Shown: piece after piece, positions 20,387 to 31,400 of the stretch
Layout: each line of letters starts with the position of its first letter
How positions within the stretch are numbered: the first letter of the stretch is position 1
IMG/VR virus record: IMGVR_UViG_3300007541_000031
Coordinates: 1-48,913 of that record
Source of the DNA: a virus
DNA: 48,913 nucleotides
Reading direction: 5' to 3' (one strand)
Notes under the pieces: generated by a model
The model's input: only the letters and a program-made list of their open reading frames with translations
Databases searched by the model: none
Told to the model about the DNA's origin: nothing
Translations under genes and position numbers: made by a program

Positions 20387-22489
20387 CTACCCTCTAATAT
20401 AAATCAAGTTATTATAAATAGTTCCTGCAAATTTATCTTTTAAAATTCCAAGCTCTGGTAGTTCATAGTGAAATGCTTTACCTATGATTGGCCTACCTGA
20501 ACTAAGAATGTCTGATTTCATATTTTCATAGATTGGATTATATAGATCCACCATTCCATTCTCGTCCTTACCAAAGCCAACCAAGGCTCTGACCACAAAA
20601 AGATTCTTTTGTGTTTCTTCGATAATCTCGCGCGATTCACTGTTCTTTAATGGATCGGAGTTTGGATTGGGAGCAAAGTCCTCACCCATCATCGCTTTTA
20701 CGTGAGGAGGTATTTCCTCGATATTCAACTTTTCTGCTGTTGCCAATGAACGAACTTTGGACTTGTGGTTTGAAAACTGAAGCTCTTTTATTGATTTAAC
20801 TGACATTGGGTTTCTTAAAAATCTTCTAGGAATCACATCCGAGATTATTCCCAAAATCTTCTTGTCTTTTTCTGTCATTAATCTTTTAAATTCTCTTCTG
20901 AACACAACAGGATTGTCCGAGATAAAATAAGAAGATTCTCCCACATAATGCTTGGCGTCAATCAATGGGTCAATAACTTTTTCATAACCTCGATTCAACA
21001 GAGAAGTTCTGCTTTCAGCAACCGTAAAATTAAAAGAAGAAACAACATCGTTAGAGATTCTGCCTTTCTTATAACTGGTTGGCTTATTGGTTGAATCCAT
21101 TTGCTTTGCTCTCGAAGACTTGGCTAGCCTGAATTGTCTAATCTTTTCAATTGGAATATTCTTCATTCCTCTGTTTGTCTTGATTCTGTCTTTTCCCACC
21201 AATAGGCTCGAGGGAGTCAAAAATGCCGGCGCATTATCCATTCTGGAAAATTGCGCTCTCTCCTCTGGAGTTAGGAACCCTGAATCCTTCAAAGAAACTT
21301 TAGGATAATACTTTTGCTTTTCTTGATTTGTTCGCGAAGCATAATCTCCAATTGTGAATTTATTGAGGCCTTGCTGAGTATCTGAGAATATAGAATAACC
21401 TAAGACTTCTTGTTCGAGAGAAAACTTCTCTACAGATTTTGCCTCTATGGAATTTGAAAACTTTTGACCTTTTAGAACCCTAGATAAACCATTGGGGATA
21501 TTTTTTTGCCCTAAACTTGATACTTTGTACAACTTCTTCACTTGATCGTAGACGCTATTGAAGTGCTGAACAAACATTAGGATATTTGAGGGAGAAGTTT
21601 TTCTTGTTGGTAATAATTTGTTTAAAGAGCTGGTATACAAAGGGGAGTTGTCGCCGCTTTTAATTAAGTTCACCAAGTTCATATATGACAAAGATACTTG
21701 GCCAAGCTTAGAATTCTTAACTCTTTCTGTCGATAAGCTACTAGGTACGCCTTCAATGATCCCTAGATCAGAGAATACCTTTGAAGAATAGTCTACGTTG
21801 AACTTTTGTTTATTTGGATTCCACACACTGAGTGAGTCTAAAGACCTAACATATCCATCGAGAAAGAATAGGGACTCCTCCGCCTTGGACATTACGAAAC
21901 GATAATATTCTTCAAAGTCTGTATCTACAAATAAGTTTATATTATATGATACTTCTGATATGCCCTTTCTATCTTTTAGAGAATCTTGAAATAGAAAAGT
22001 CTTTACTCCCAAGTCATTGAACAACCCGACTTGTTCTATAGTTGAAATAATTGTGCTGCTCTTCAACATTTCTTGCGAGGGTTTTAAAGGATCAAATTTT
22101 ATAGACTCGTTTTGATTAGTCACCTTGCTAGGCAAGAAGTCAAAGTAAACACCGGTAGAAGAGAGGGCTCTTTGTTGCTTTTCTAAATTTCCTTCTCTCA
22201 AAAAAAATGATATAACTTCCGTTGAAATATAATCATAAGAATCTAGAACCATTGTTCCCAAGCGATTCGAAGAATCTTTTCCTTTGACAATTTCCTCTCT
22301 GTGGATCTTACCCGTCAGTAGTTTAGTTGATCCATTGATTTTATTAAACAATGCTCTGTTTAGTTTAAACATTGTTTTTGCAATATCTGATACTTCCAAA
22401 GCAATAGACTTTTCATTTACGTGAATGAGAGAAATTGTTTGACCGTCCTCTGTTTGGGTTTCTATGTTAAAATAAATTGATTTTTTCAT
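20387..22489 (-). CDS. Large structural-operon protein, function unknown
   Basis: A 700-residue protein with no recognised domain. It begins with MKKSIYFNIETQTEDGQTISL, has alternating charged and polar helices, and contains a basic central region (about 440-500, KTNRGMKNIPIEKIRQFRLAKSS) and a conserved-looking DVIPRRFLRNPMSVKSI segment near residue 570. Starts in an ATGA overlap with the upstream gene. Position among baseplate proteins makes it a virion component by inference only. Confidence 0.72.
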   Translation of the reverse strand: MKKSIYFNIETQTEDGQTISLIHVNEKSIALEVSDIAKTMFKLNRALFNKINGSTKLLTGKIHREEIVKGKDSSNRLGTMVLDSYDYISTEVISFFLREGNLEKQQRALSSTGVYFDFLPSKVTNQNESIKFDPLKPSQEMLKSSTIISTIEQVGLFNDLGVKTFLFQDSLKDRKGISEVSYNINLFVDTDFEEYYRFVMSKAEESLFFLDGYVRSLDSLSVWNPNKQKFNVDYSSKVFSDLGIIEGVPSSLSTERVKNSKLGQVSLSYMNLVNLIKSGDNSPLYTSSLNKLLPTRKTSPSNILMFVQHFNSVYDQVKKLYKVSSLGQKNIPNGLSRVLKGQKFSNSIEAKSVEKFSLEQEVLGYSIFSDTQQGLNKFTIGDYASRTNQEKQKYYPKVSLKDSGFLTPEERAQFSRMDNAPAFLTPSSLLVGKDRIKTNRGMKNIPIEKIRQFRLAKSSRAKQMDSTNKPTSYKKGRISNDVVSSFNFTVAESRTSLLNRGYEKVIDPLIDAKHYVGESSYFISDNPVVFRREFKRLMTEKDKKILGIISDVIPRRFLRNPMSVKSIKELQFSNHKSKVRSLATAEKLNIEEIPPHVKAMMGEDFAPNPNSDPLKNSESREIIEETQKNLFVVRALVGFGKDENGMVDLYNPIYENMKSDILSSGRPIIGKAFHYELPELGILKDKFAGTIYNNLIYIRG

Positions 22490-23385
22490 TTTGGTATCCC
22501 CGGAATATTTGGAACTGGATCTCCAACCAGATTAAAGTCAGGCTCCGTTACTCTATATAGAGAGCTAGTAAATAAACTTGCAGTTGGCCCAGACTGCTGA
22601 TCTCTAGCGAAGATCCCTTCGGCCATTGTTAAGCCACCGGAGGACAAGCCTATACCAGCAAACACTTCATCACTAAGAACAAATGAGGGGTCAAAAGGAT
22701 CTCCGTTTTCAAATAAGATTTTACTGTTCTCTTCTCGAACAAGCATGACGGTTGGGTGTTCTTGGTTAATGTGTTCTGAGCCTACCATATAAGATCCGTC
22801 TTGAGCTACATGGACTGGGCCTGCATATTCCTCGTTGGTATCCGGATAATAAAAATATTGAGATTCGTTATTTAATTGTCCTCCGGACTTAACGAGTTCT
22901 CCGGAGATTGGTCCATAAAATTTATTGAATAGTTTTGAACCAGTACCAACAACTTCATAAAAACAGCCAACATACACGCTTAGGTGGCTGCTAGTTTTGT
23001 TGTTTGGGGTGAGGCTGAATGTAAAGTTTGTCTTGTGTTCACTCAAAGTTTCTCCTTCGAGGAATAGGGCGTCAAAACTATCGCAATCTCTTACCTTTGA
23101 GTATTCGTTTTCAAGCTCTCTTGTTGGAGAAAAGTTTTGGATAACAGGTATGTCCATTAGGCTCTTTGTTCCATTGCTTAACAGAATAGAGGTTTCTTCA
23201 TTGAATATGAGAGCACACTTAACTTTTATCCCCATACCTCTACGCCACCAAGACGGATTGTCTCTATGGTCGTACATTTTGCACATAACAGATAATTCCA
23301 CAACTCCGTTGCCCGAGTCTTGAATTACAATTCTGTCAACAAATACATTTGGTAAATTCTCGTTTCCGACAGTTAAAATATCCAT
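22486..23385 (-). CDS. Structural-operon protein, beta-rich
   Basis: A 299-residue protein, strand-rich, beginning MDILTVGNENLPNVFVDRIVIQDSGNGVVEL. An HLSVYVGCFYEVVGTGSKLFNKFYGPISGELV segment lies near residue 135, and the C-terminus (FARDQQSGPTASLFTSSLYRVTEPD) is proline-rich. No enzymatic motif. Coupled on both sides by overlaps. Likely a virion protein from context. Confidence 0.72.
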   Translation of the reverse strand: MDILTVGNENLPNVFVDRIVIQDSGNGVVELSVMCKMYDHRDNPSWWRRGMGIKVKCALIFNEETSILLSNGTKSLMDIPVIQNFSPTRELENEYSKVRDCDSFDALFLEGETLSEHKTNFTFSLTPNNKTSSHLSVYVGCFYEVVGTGSKLFNKFYGPISGELVKSGGQLNNESQYFYYPDTNEEYAGPVHVAQDGSYMVGSEHINQEHPTVMLVREENSKILFENGDPFDPSFVLSDEVFAGIGLSSGGLTMAEGIFARDQQSGPTASLFTSSLYRVTEPDFNLVGDPVPNIPGIPK

Positions 23386-24353
23386 TAATTACAATCCTCC
23401 AAGTCATCAGGGCCAACCCTTGTAGAGTAAATATCAAATCTTTCAGTTCTTTTGTCCGGACAGATAACTTCTTCGTCCAAAAATTGATTATTGACTTCAA
23501 GTTCAGAAACTGCCTGACATAAAATTTCTTGGTCTATATCTTCGTCGAACTCAAAACTAAAGTAGTATTCTACAAACTTAGGGTTATCTTCTGGTATAAC
23601 AGAAGGGGATCCTTCTCTATCTAATATCGGAGTCTCGGGTGTTCCGTCTTTTAGGATTCCGTCTACGATAGCAGATTCTACTTTGCTCATTTTTAATGGA
23701 GTAAGCAGTTGCTCGTCGTTGTCGTCGACAAGGAATACTTCGATATCAAAATTTTCTTTTTCATAAAACGAAGCAAACTCTTTCAAGTGAATAATCGGTT
23801 CTTCGTAAGATATTTCAACGTACTCTCCATTGTCAAAAACTCGAGAAGTAATAGAATCGAAATTCATAGGATTATCGAGTAGGTTCTTTGAATTAGCCAC
23901 AAAGACATAATCAATGTCAACTTGAGGTATAAGCAGGTTTCCGCCGACTGAGGGAATCTCATAAGTAGATTCAGAACCAGTTATGTATCCTCTTAACATT
24001 GTGGCTTGAAAACTAGGATTGTTCTCACTAGAATAAGAAGACTTTCCAAGGGGATATAGGTTGCCTTGCCTCATATCATTCTTTTTTACCATAACTCTTT
24101 TGCTATCAATGATAGAGGGAGATTCAACTTGCGGAGCCTCTTCTTGGAAGGCTCTGTTCACTTTTAACTTTGGAGTTTCATTTAAGATTCTGTTGTGAGC
24201 AGCTTCTTGAGTTTCTCCAGAAACTTTGTAGCTGATGTCGTCGTCAACAAACTCATAAGAATGAGGCTTGAACTTTCCAATAGAATACAAATAACGACCA
24301 TAAGGAGTCATTTCGATCTGCATTACTTCTGTCTTCTTGTTAAAAAATGTCAT
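23385..24353 (-). CDS. Conserved marine-phage-type structural protein
   Basis: A 322-residue protein. The N-terminus, FFNKKTEVMQIEMTPYGRYL followed by YSIGKFKPHSYEFVDDDISY, fits a pattern I recall from structural genes of uncultured marine phages (KxEVIxxELTPYGRxLLSxGKFKPxYYxFxDDD). The rest is acidic with a C-terminal block (YYFSFEFDEDIDQEILCQAVSELEVNNQF) and two late cysteine-containing segments. Position directly after the 1373-aa protein, with which the same pattern usually travels. Exact role unknown. Confidence 0.78.
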   Translation of the reverse strand: MTFFNKKTEVMQIEMTPYGRYLYSIGKFKPHSYEFVDDDISYKVSGETQEAAHNRILNETPKLKVNRAFQEEAPQVESPSIIDSKRVMVKKNDMRQGNLYPLGKSSYSSENNPSFQATMLRGYITGSESTYEIPSVGGNLLIPQVDIDYVFVANSKNLLDNPMNFDSITSRVFDNGEYVEISYEEPIIHLKEFASFYEKENFDIEVFLVDDNDEQLLTPLKMSKVESAIVDGILKDGTPETPILDREGSPSVIPEDNPKFVEYYFSFEFDEDIDQEILCQAVSELEVNNQFLDEEVICPDKRTERFDIYSTRVGPDDLEDCN

Positions 24354-24365
24354 TTAGATTCCTCA

Positions 24366-27300
24366 CTATAGTCCGGGGTTTATTGGTCCGTCGTCAGGCC
24401 CTTCATCAATTTCTTCAAGTGGATCGACTCCACCAGTGGCCACTCCTTGATTACTACCTTGTTCACCAGCTTGTCTTTGGTCTTGTCCAGTTGGGGTCAC
24501 ATAAGTATTAGGAGAATCTCCGCCCATTTTTCCTAAAATTCTATCTTGAATATTTGCGAAAGACTCTTCTAATTCCTCAAATCTCTGAGCGACGAAGGCG
24601 TTTCCTTGACCCGATTGAGGTCCGCTAGGAGACTCTGAGTCGTCTAATAGTTCCACCCCTGCCTCTTCCGGAGTTGGTAAAGTTATTGTTTCAGGGATTG
24701 GATCGTCCTCAAGCCCACCAACAATATATTCGATCTTATCTTGGTCAGCAGTAACCGCGTTCCAAGCTGGTATATTATCTGTGTAGTTTGTGAAATCTGC
24801 ATTTCCCATTTCAACTTCGGCATCAATCTTAACCATTTCAACCAAAGAGAAGAAGTCATAGGGCCAATTGTATTGAATGGCCGTGGTAGGTCCAAATTCG
24901 TCTTGGGTTACATTCCCAGACTCTACCTTGGTATTGACCTCGGGATTTCTTAAAACGGTCTTTTTGAAGTAGTTATTGGCCGCACGTTGCTTAACCTTGA
25001 ACACCATCCACTTTAATTCATGTGGCATGTCGATTGTGTCATTTCCGCTTTCTCCTCCAGCTCCCAATAGTTCTTTTTGTAGGAGTGGGTGAGTAATGGC
25101 AACTTCCGATTCTTCCAATTCCAATCCGATATCCGGAGGTAGATTCTGCCAAATATCTGATAGATCTTGTTGAGACAATGTGTGCGAGAACTCAAAGACA
25201 TACATTGCGACTGGTTCAACATTGTCGAAGTTCAAGAAGTCAAATGAAGGAGGGAAGATAAACTTTTTCATTTTATCCATTTGATTAAGGACCGTTCTTC
25301 CGATTTGAGATTGCGCCTCTCCGGTTGTTAGGCCTTCTCTATTTCCGTCTTTATACATTTGGACTTTTGACTTGTCAAGCTTGAAGAACTTCTTCCTTCC
25401 TTTTTCTTCGACAAATGGAACAGCAACAACAGCTTCCGAAATTACTTTAGAAGAAGCAAGTCTTCCAAGTTTTGTTCCAACTCCGGAGAATCCTAGGTGT
25501 GAGGAAAGGTCAAGGATCTTGTTTTCTGCCCCTGATATTCCGAGCACTTGAGTTTGATAGTTATCTGGAATTGCTCCAACCTGAATGAACACTCCTTCGT
25601 TTTCTTCTGGAATTCTTCCATGCTGATGCCACATTCCTCGAGGAACAGAGCCGGAGCCATATTGCGGAAGAGTTAAATGGTCGCTACCAGATACATGAGC
25701 AAAATTGAGCATTGGAGTTTCAAACTTGGTTTGAATAACCCAGCGAGACTCTTCGTCTACAGCCGTATCGACAACAAGAGAGCCGGCAGCCCCAGAACTA
25801 CCTCTTGTTTGAACTTTACCGATTCCAAAAATATTCAAAGAAGCTGATAATTGCACGGCGTTTATATTGATTCTATTTCCTGTTGGAGATTGAGGTCCGG
25901 GCACTGGACCACTTCCGTCTTGAAAGGATATCCCAGCATTTGATCCAGTGTACGCAGTATTATAAAAACTGCTATCATATCTTGTGTAGCTGGAAGTTAT
26001 TGCATTTTGAATTTCTTGAATAGTCATTACCTCAGAAGAGGCTGTAAACCACATTTCGCACCAAGCTTCTCCATGATAATAGGGAGGCGTAAATGGAAAG
26101 TTATATCCATTACTAGAGTCTTTATCCCAATAATGCTCCTCGGAAGTGTCAGATATAATGTCAAACCTTTCCTCATCAAATCTAAAGGGTCTATCTACGG
26201 TGGCGTCCACTTCAAATCCTGCTCTGCCCAATGAAGGAGGGCCAAATGCAGAAGATCTAGAGTACATCGTAAAGGTCTCAAAAGATCCAGTTTCTCTGTA
26301 TTTAATTATGTCTTGCGGGGGCATATAGGGCAGAGTTTCCGAGCCGGAATGGTATACCATGAATCTAGACTTATTCATTGATTTTCTCATTTTAAGTCTC
26401 ATTCCGTAAACTTTTCCAACTTCAAAGTTTCTTATATCTTTTTGCTTTTTGGATACAATTGAGGTTAGCTGTCCATTAGGTAGGAAAAATTCTGGTATCT
26501 CGGCCAAGAAGTTGTTCGACATTAATGAATAAAATTCATCCCCTTCTCCGTCCCAAATTGCTGAGGCAGATAAGTTGCCAGAAGGATGAGGCTCATTGGA
26601 AGTTAATTTGTCGCGAGATAAATAATCTTTTGGCTCTACCAAGGCTTCAAATGGTATTCTTTTATTAAAATTTTGAGCTATAAAATAATTTCCATCGACA
26701 GAGGCTGTTACACTAAGTGATCCAGTGATAATTGGATAATCAACAGCTACACCAGACTTAATTGTATTAAATAAGACTCCGGGTGCAAACAATGGAGTCA
26801 TTACCATTTGCTTGCCATAATTAAAATCAGACAATTGAACATTGTTAGTATTATATAATGATATATTATCCCCAAAAGAATCGTAAAATCTTTTTGCCAA
26901 ATCTACCGTTCTTTGAGCAGGATAGAAACCCTCATAAGGCAAGAACTTCTTGACCGCCTTACACCTCAAAGAAAGGACTTTGCCGTTTGTAAACTCTTTG
27001 TGGTCCGAGTCAATCAATTCAAATTGCTTCATAAAGTCTGAGTTTGAATAAATCTCGTAGAAATTTTGCCTCGAGGAGTCGCTTGAACCTGAAATCCCAC
27101 CTGATATCTCAAGCATGTCAAGTTCAATTGCATTATCGGTTCTCTTAAAATCTTCAATTTGAGAACTCATTCTAAACTCAGGAACAACAGCGTAGTTCTT
27201 GGAGTGTTTTTTTAGTTCCTCAACATAGTTCCCATAGGTGTCATAGAAAGGATATTTTGGAGCATGAACATAATTTCCATCAGAATCTTTAATATATCTA

Positions 27301-28487
27301 TTTGCTCCTGCCTCCCAAAGAGCTCCGCCTTGGAATAAAGTCTCCGTACTTGAAGTTCCATAGATTTCCATACCAGAAGGATTAGACACAGATTGAGAGG
27401 TGTCTAGAGAGATTCTTCTCATATACAGAGGAGAGGGAGACATTTTTTCATCAATAGACTCGGCAGCATTTTGTACATAGCTCGGACTTATTGAACCTAG
27501 ATTGTTATTAGTTGGCACTGCATTTGTTAAATAATTTTCAAACAGAGACCAATATTGGCTCATTGTTGACATCAAAACACCTTCGCCTTCTCTTCTAGAC
27601 TCTGAGGCTTGGCTTCCTATGTATACTCCCGGAATATCCCAGAGTATAGAATAGTCTTCTGAGGCATAGGATCTATCAAGAAATATTTGAGACTCATCAA
27701 GAGGCCAAGAAGATTCTCTGGTATATCCCTCCTCTAAAAGAGCTGGATTTGTGTGCCCGAAGCTATTAGATTGATATAATCTTGTCCTATCTTCTCGATT
27801 ATGTCTAAAAAACGATTCAAACTCTGGTCTATTTCGAACTTTGTCAATAAATTGATTCTCTGCTTTAGGAAATACCGTCTCGCGGTATTGTAAGAATTCC
27901 CAATAAGTTAAAGGAGAGTCTTGCTTATTTAGCCCATTTTCAAGATACATATCTTTAATGGCGGCATACTCAGTATTGTTATCGTCAGGATCATATCCCA
28001 TTAATTTATTGACTTCTTCGTTTGCAAAACCAATTTGAGAATTACCATAAGAAGAAATGATAGAAAACTTTTCTGGTTCCGGAGCTAAGTTGCCGTCTTC
28101 GTCTTTGAAATGTCTTCCAACATTCCAAACTAAAGGGTAGGACTTTTGACAAACAGCTGGCTCAGTAAAACTATATAGGGCCGAATATCTATCTCGGACT
28201 CTAAGCTCGCCTTCTTGCAGAACATTGCGGACAGGTCCGGTGTTTGTCACAAATGTTAGGGTATTCTTTGTTTTGTGGTATCTTGATAGGGGATTTTCAG
28301 ATACTCGAATTTGCTTCCAAGTCGAGTATCCATAGGGTCCGTTTCTGTGTAGGTTGATTCCAACTAGCGTATCTTCAGGATCAATAGAACCTACCTCAGA
28401 GTTTCTGTCGCTCGTGATTGTATTGGTGTCGTCGAATGAACTTGACACCAAGGTATTCATTCCTGCAAAATCAACAAATGTTGGCAT
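24366..28487 (-). CDS. Giant virion structural protein (1373 aa)
   Basis: Beta-rich N-terminal two thirds with many Ser/Tyr/Pro residues. A conserved C-terminal block (about 990-1260) includes ISEAVVAVPFVEEKGRKKFF, MDKMKKFIFPPSFDFLNF, MYVFEFSHTLSQQDLSDIW, WQNLPPDIGLELEE, HELKWMVFKVKQRAANNYF and YNWPYDFFSLVEMVKIDAEV. I recall this block as widespread in uncultured marine myovirus genomes beside the gene pair seen here. The last 100 residues are a Gly/Pro/Gln/Glu-rich disordered tail. Likely a peripheral baseplate or neck-whisker scale protein; no catalytic residues apparent. Confidence 0.8.
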   Translation of the reverse strand: MPTFVDFAGMNTLVSSSFDDTNTITSDRNSEVGSIDPEDTLVGINLHRNGPYGYSTWKQIRVSENPLSRYHKTKNTLTFVTNTGPVRNVLQEGELRVRDRYSALYSFTEPAVCQKSYPLVWNVGRHFKDEDGNLAPEPEKFSIISSYGNSQIGFANEEVNKLMGYDPDDNNTEYAAIKDMYLENGLNKQDSPLTYWEFLQYRETVFPKAENQFIDKVRNRPEFESFFRHNREDRTRLYQSNSFGHTNPALLEEGYTRESSWPLDESQIFLDRSYASEDYSILWDIPGVYIGSQASESRREGEGVLMSTMSQYWSLFENYLTNAVPTNNNLGSISPSYVQNAAESIDEKMSPSPLYMRRISLDTSQSVSNPSGMEIYGTSSTETLFQGGALWEAGANRYIKDSDGNYVHAPKYPFYDTYGNYVEELKKHSKNYAVVPEFRMSSQIEDFKRTDNAIELDMLEISGGISGSSDSSRQNFYEIYSNSDFMKQFELIDSDHKEFTNGKVLSLRCKAVKKFLPYEGFYPAQRTVDLAKRFYDSFGDNISLYNTNNVQLSDFNYGKQMVMTPLFAPGVLFNTIKSGVAVDYPIITGSLSVTASVDGNYFIAQNFNKRIPFEALVEPKDYLSRDKLTSNEPHPSGNLSASAIWDGEGDEFYSLMSNNFLAEIPEFFLPNGQLTSIVSKKQKDIRNFEVGKVYGMRLKMRKSMNKSRFMVYHSGSETLPYMPPQDIIKYRETGSFETFTMYSRSSAFGPPSLGRAGFEVDATVDRPFRFDEERFDIISDTSEEHYWDKDSSNGYNFPFTPPYYHGEAWCEMWFTASSEVMTIQEIQNAITSSYTRYDSSFYNTAYTGSNAGISFQDGSGPVPGPQSPTGNRININAVQLSASLNIFGIGKVQTRGSSGAAGSLVVDTAVDEESRWVIQTKFETPMLNFAHVSGSDHLTLPQYGSGSVPRGMWHQHGRIPEENEGVFIQVGAIPDNYQTQVLGISGAENKILDLSSHLGFSGVGTKLGRLASSKVISEAVVAVPFVEEKGRKKFFKLDKSKVQMYKDGNREGLTTGEAQSQIGRTVLNQMDKMKKFIFPPSFDFLNFDNVEPVAMYVFEFSHTLSQQDLSDIWQNLPPDIGLELEESEVAITHPLLQKELLGAGGESGNDTIDMPHELKWMVFKVKQRAANNYFKKTVLRNPEVNTKVESGNVTQDEFGPTTAIQYNWPYDFFSLVEMVKIDAEVEMGNADFTNYTDNIPAWNAVTADQDKIEYIVGGLEDDPIPETITLPTPEEAGVELLDDSESPSGPQSGQGNAFVAQRFEELEESFANIQDRILGKMGGDSPNTYVTPTGQDQRQAGEQGSNQGVATGGVDPLEEIDEGPDDGPINPGL

Positions 28488-28496
28488 TATTAACTC

Positions 28497-31400
28497 CTAT
28501 CCCGTAATAGATGAAGCAGAAGGGAAAACTAAGGCCTCAACCCAACCTGCCGAAGAAGAAATTATTCCGTCCTTCGGAGCATAACCATAAATGTGTTGTT
28601 CTGGTCTGTCATTCTCGGAATACCAATGAGAACCTGAAGTTGCTGCATTGATCCAAGAATATTGGAACTCACTCCTTGGCAATGTTGAATTGATATGCAT
28701 GTTGTCATAACTGCTACCAGTAATTAGTGTGGATCCACTATATTCTATTCTTCGTGAAGTATTTCTATGTTGCTTCCCAAAAGAGCCGCTTGAAGGATAA
28801 ACCGAGGCCGTTATCTCACCATAGTGAGGATCGATTCCAAACTTGCCCATGTGAAGCGCTCTAAGGGTCTTTAAGCCTCTTCTTAGTCCAAGGTGGTCTT
28901 CTACCCTTATTGTACCTTGCTCACCACTGCCAGAGCCTAATACGGAAAGATTTCGGAATGGCAACGCGTTATGCACAGAATAGGTTGAGGTATATGCGTC
29001 AAGATACCCAATTGATTGAACCTCGGGGCCGCCGGGAGCAGAAAATCTTGTTGTTATGTTTCTCTCAGAGCCAGTTAGGTCTGTTCTAGGGATTTCGATT
29101 ACAATATCAGGGCCATAAACGGCGGCAACAGGATTTGTTCCTCCTGCAATATTACTAATTGAAAAGAAGCTCCTAGAAGGGTCTGGGTCAACAAGGATTG
29201 ATTCATTATAGGAAGATCCTGTTGCAGAGGCAGTAAGAGAAAATAAAATATCTGAGCCTGCCGAGGAAGTTGTCACATTAAACGAAGTGTTTGCTTCAAT
29301 CTCAGTTTCCAATGCTTGCCATATTTGCTCGGAAGTTCCTGTTGTTTCAATATATGAATAAGAAGGAGTTGGAGAAGGAGCTGAAGCAGTTAGAACAAAA
29401 GTAAAGCCACCAAAACTTATCGAATCCTGATCTCGTATTCCGACTTCGTCTGTACCTCCAGCAATGTTCACCAGATTAGTGAAAGAATTTCCAATTTCAG
29501 ATAAGGAGAAATTGTTTGCTGATCCTGTTTGTGAAGCTGTCATTTCAAATAATGCTTGATCTCCCAAGTCAGTTATGGAAACATTTAAATTAAATGAAGA
29601 TTCGATTTTTGACTCCAAAGAAGACCATATATCGTTAGAGGATCCTGTTGTTTCGATATATTTGTTTGTTGAGTCGTCTGCTACATAAGACTCTGTTAGA
29701 TGAAAAGTCACTGCCCCTATTGTCAATCTATCTTGATTTTCTATTCCTGCTGGCGTGACGCCTCCTGCCGCGCTTACAAGATTTTGGAAAGTTGCTCTCG
29801 AGCCATTTGAATTTTGGGTAAAAGCAATATCTTCGGAGGGACTAGCAACAGAAGAAGTTAAATCAAATCTATAATATCCATTGCCTAGATCATTAATAGT
29901 AATTGTATCAAAATTTGTCGAATCCTTGATTGACTGAGAAAGAGCATTATGAAAATCAGAAGTTGAACCTGTACCTATTCCGCTTGTTAAATCAATCAAA
30001 AAATTCTGAGAACCTAATGTTAACTGATCTCCGTCTTCTGCTCCAACCTCATCAGTTCCAGCAGTCCCTGCATTTATAATTGAGAAAGATGTAGTGCTGG
30101 TGGAGATATTTGGATCCTCTGCGGAACCTGTATATACGGAGGTCAAACTAAATGTTCTTGGATTATCAGAGCCAGTAATAACGGTATAATCAGTGTTGGC
30201 TTCAATTTTTGTCTCGAGTTCCGCCCACATTACGTCATCGGTAACTCCTGAGCCTGTCGCTAAGATTTCCAAAGCACCGGCTGGTGAAGAGTGAGTTATA
30301 GTGAAGGTTTGGCCATCAATTGTTATCGTACCGGTATCCGCAGCTCCTTCATTATCCACGCCACCTGTTGCGTTAGAAATGTTTGTAAATGTTCCCAAAA
30401 CCCCAGATAGATTCAGGGTTAAATTATAATTTGCTCCTACGGGCGCACCTGAGATTGTAAATGATGCTGAGGAAGGAGTTTTGACAATAGTCAGCGAAGT
30501 TCCCGAACCTGTCAATGGAACAAGATCTCCAACAGAAGATATTGAAGCAGTCAAATCATTATTGTTGCTTCCTGCATCGGAAATAACTTGAGAATTGGTT
30601 ATCGCTGTTCCAACAGTCAATCCCTCAAAATCCATAATCATGGTAGGATTGCCGGGCTTTGAAGACTGCCACTTTCTACTATTGTAAAGCTCAACCATGT
30701 GAGCGTGAGGCCTAGCTTCTGGGTAAACCACAACCTCGTCCAAGTAAATCGGACCAGTGGAACCAGCAGGAAATAAATTATTGGTGCCGTCATATTTTGC
30801 AAACAAGGTTATTTCATCTGTTGACAAGTCTACCCAAGACAAGGGTCCCGGGACAGCAGCTCCTTTGCTTTGAGACATTGCATGAACAGTCAGAGCACTA
30901 CTTGAAACACCGTTTAAATATAGCTTTAATTGATCACCATAACCCATACTCCCTGAGTGGCTAAAAGAGAAGTGATTCAAGCTTTGACTATAACTGCTGG
31001 TGAAGTTTGTTATTTTCCAAATATCAACAAACTCATCTCCGGTTACGCCACTATTATCTCTCCAAACAGATTCGAAATACAAAGAACCACTTTCAATATA
31101 GATATACTTTGTTGTATCTCCGTTTGAATGTCTACCCTCGTAAATTGTATTGATTCTATCCGCTCCGAAGGTGTCAAAATAAAGCCAGAAAGAGATTGCA
31201 TAACCTGCTGTTCCTCCACCGCCATTCGTAATTGCGGAAGAGTGTAATCTAGACAAGCTGTCAGCTGAGGAACTAACCGCAATGCTCCTTGTCACAGGAT
31301 GCTCTACGTAATTGACGGTATAGTCCGGCAAATCTGTGGACAAGGCAGTTTGAAAATCATTATAAAAGTCCCTATCTGTTGCCCCAGAGATTGAGGTGTT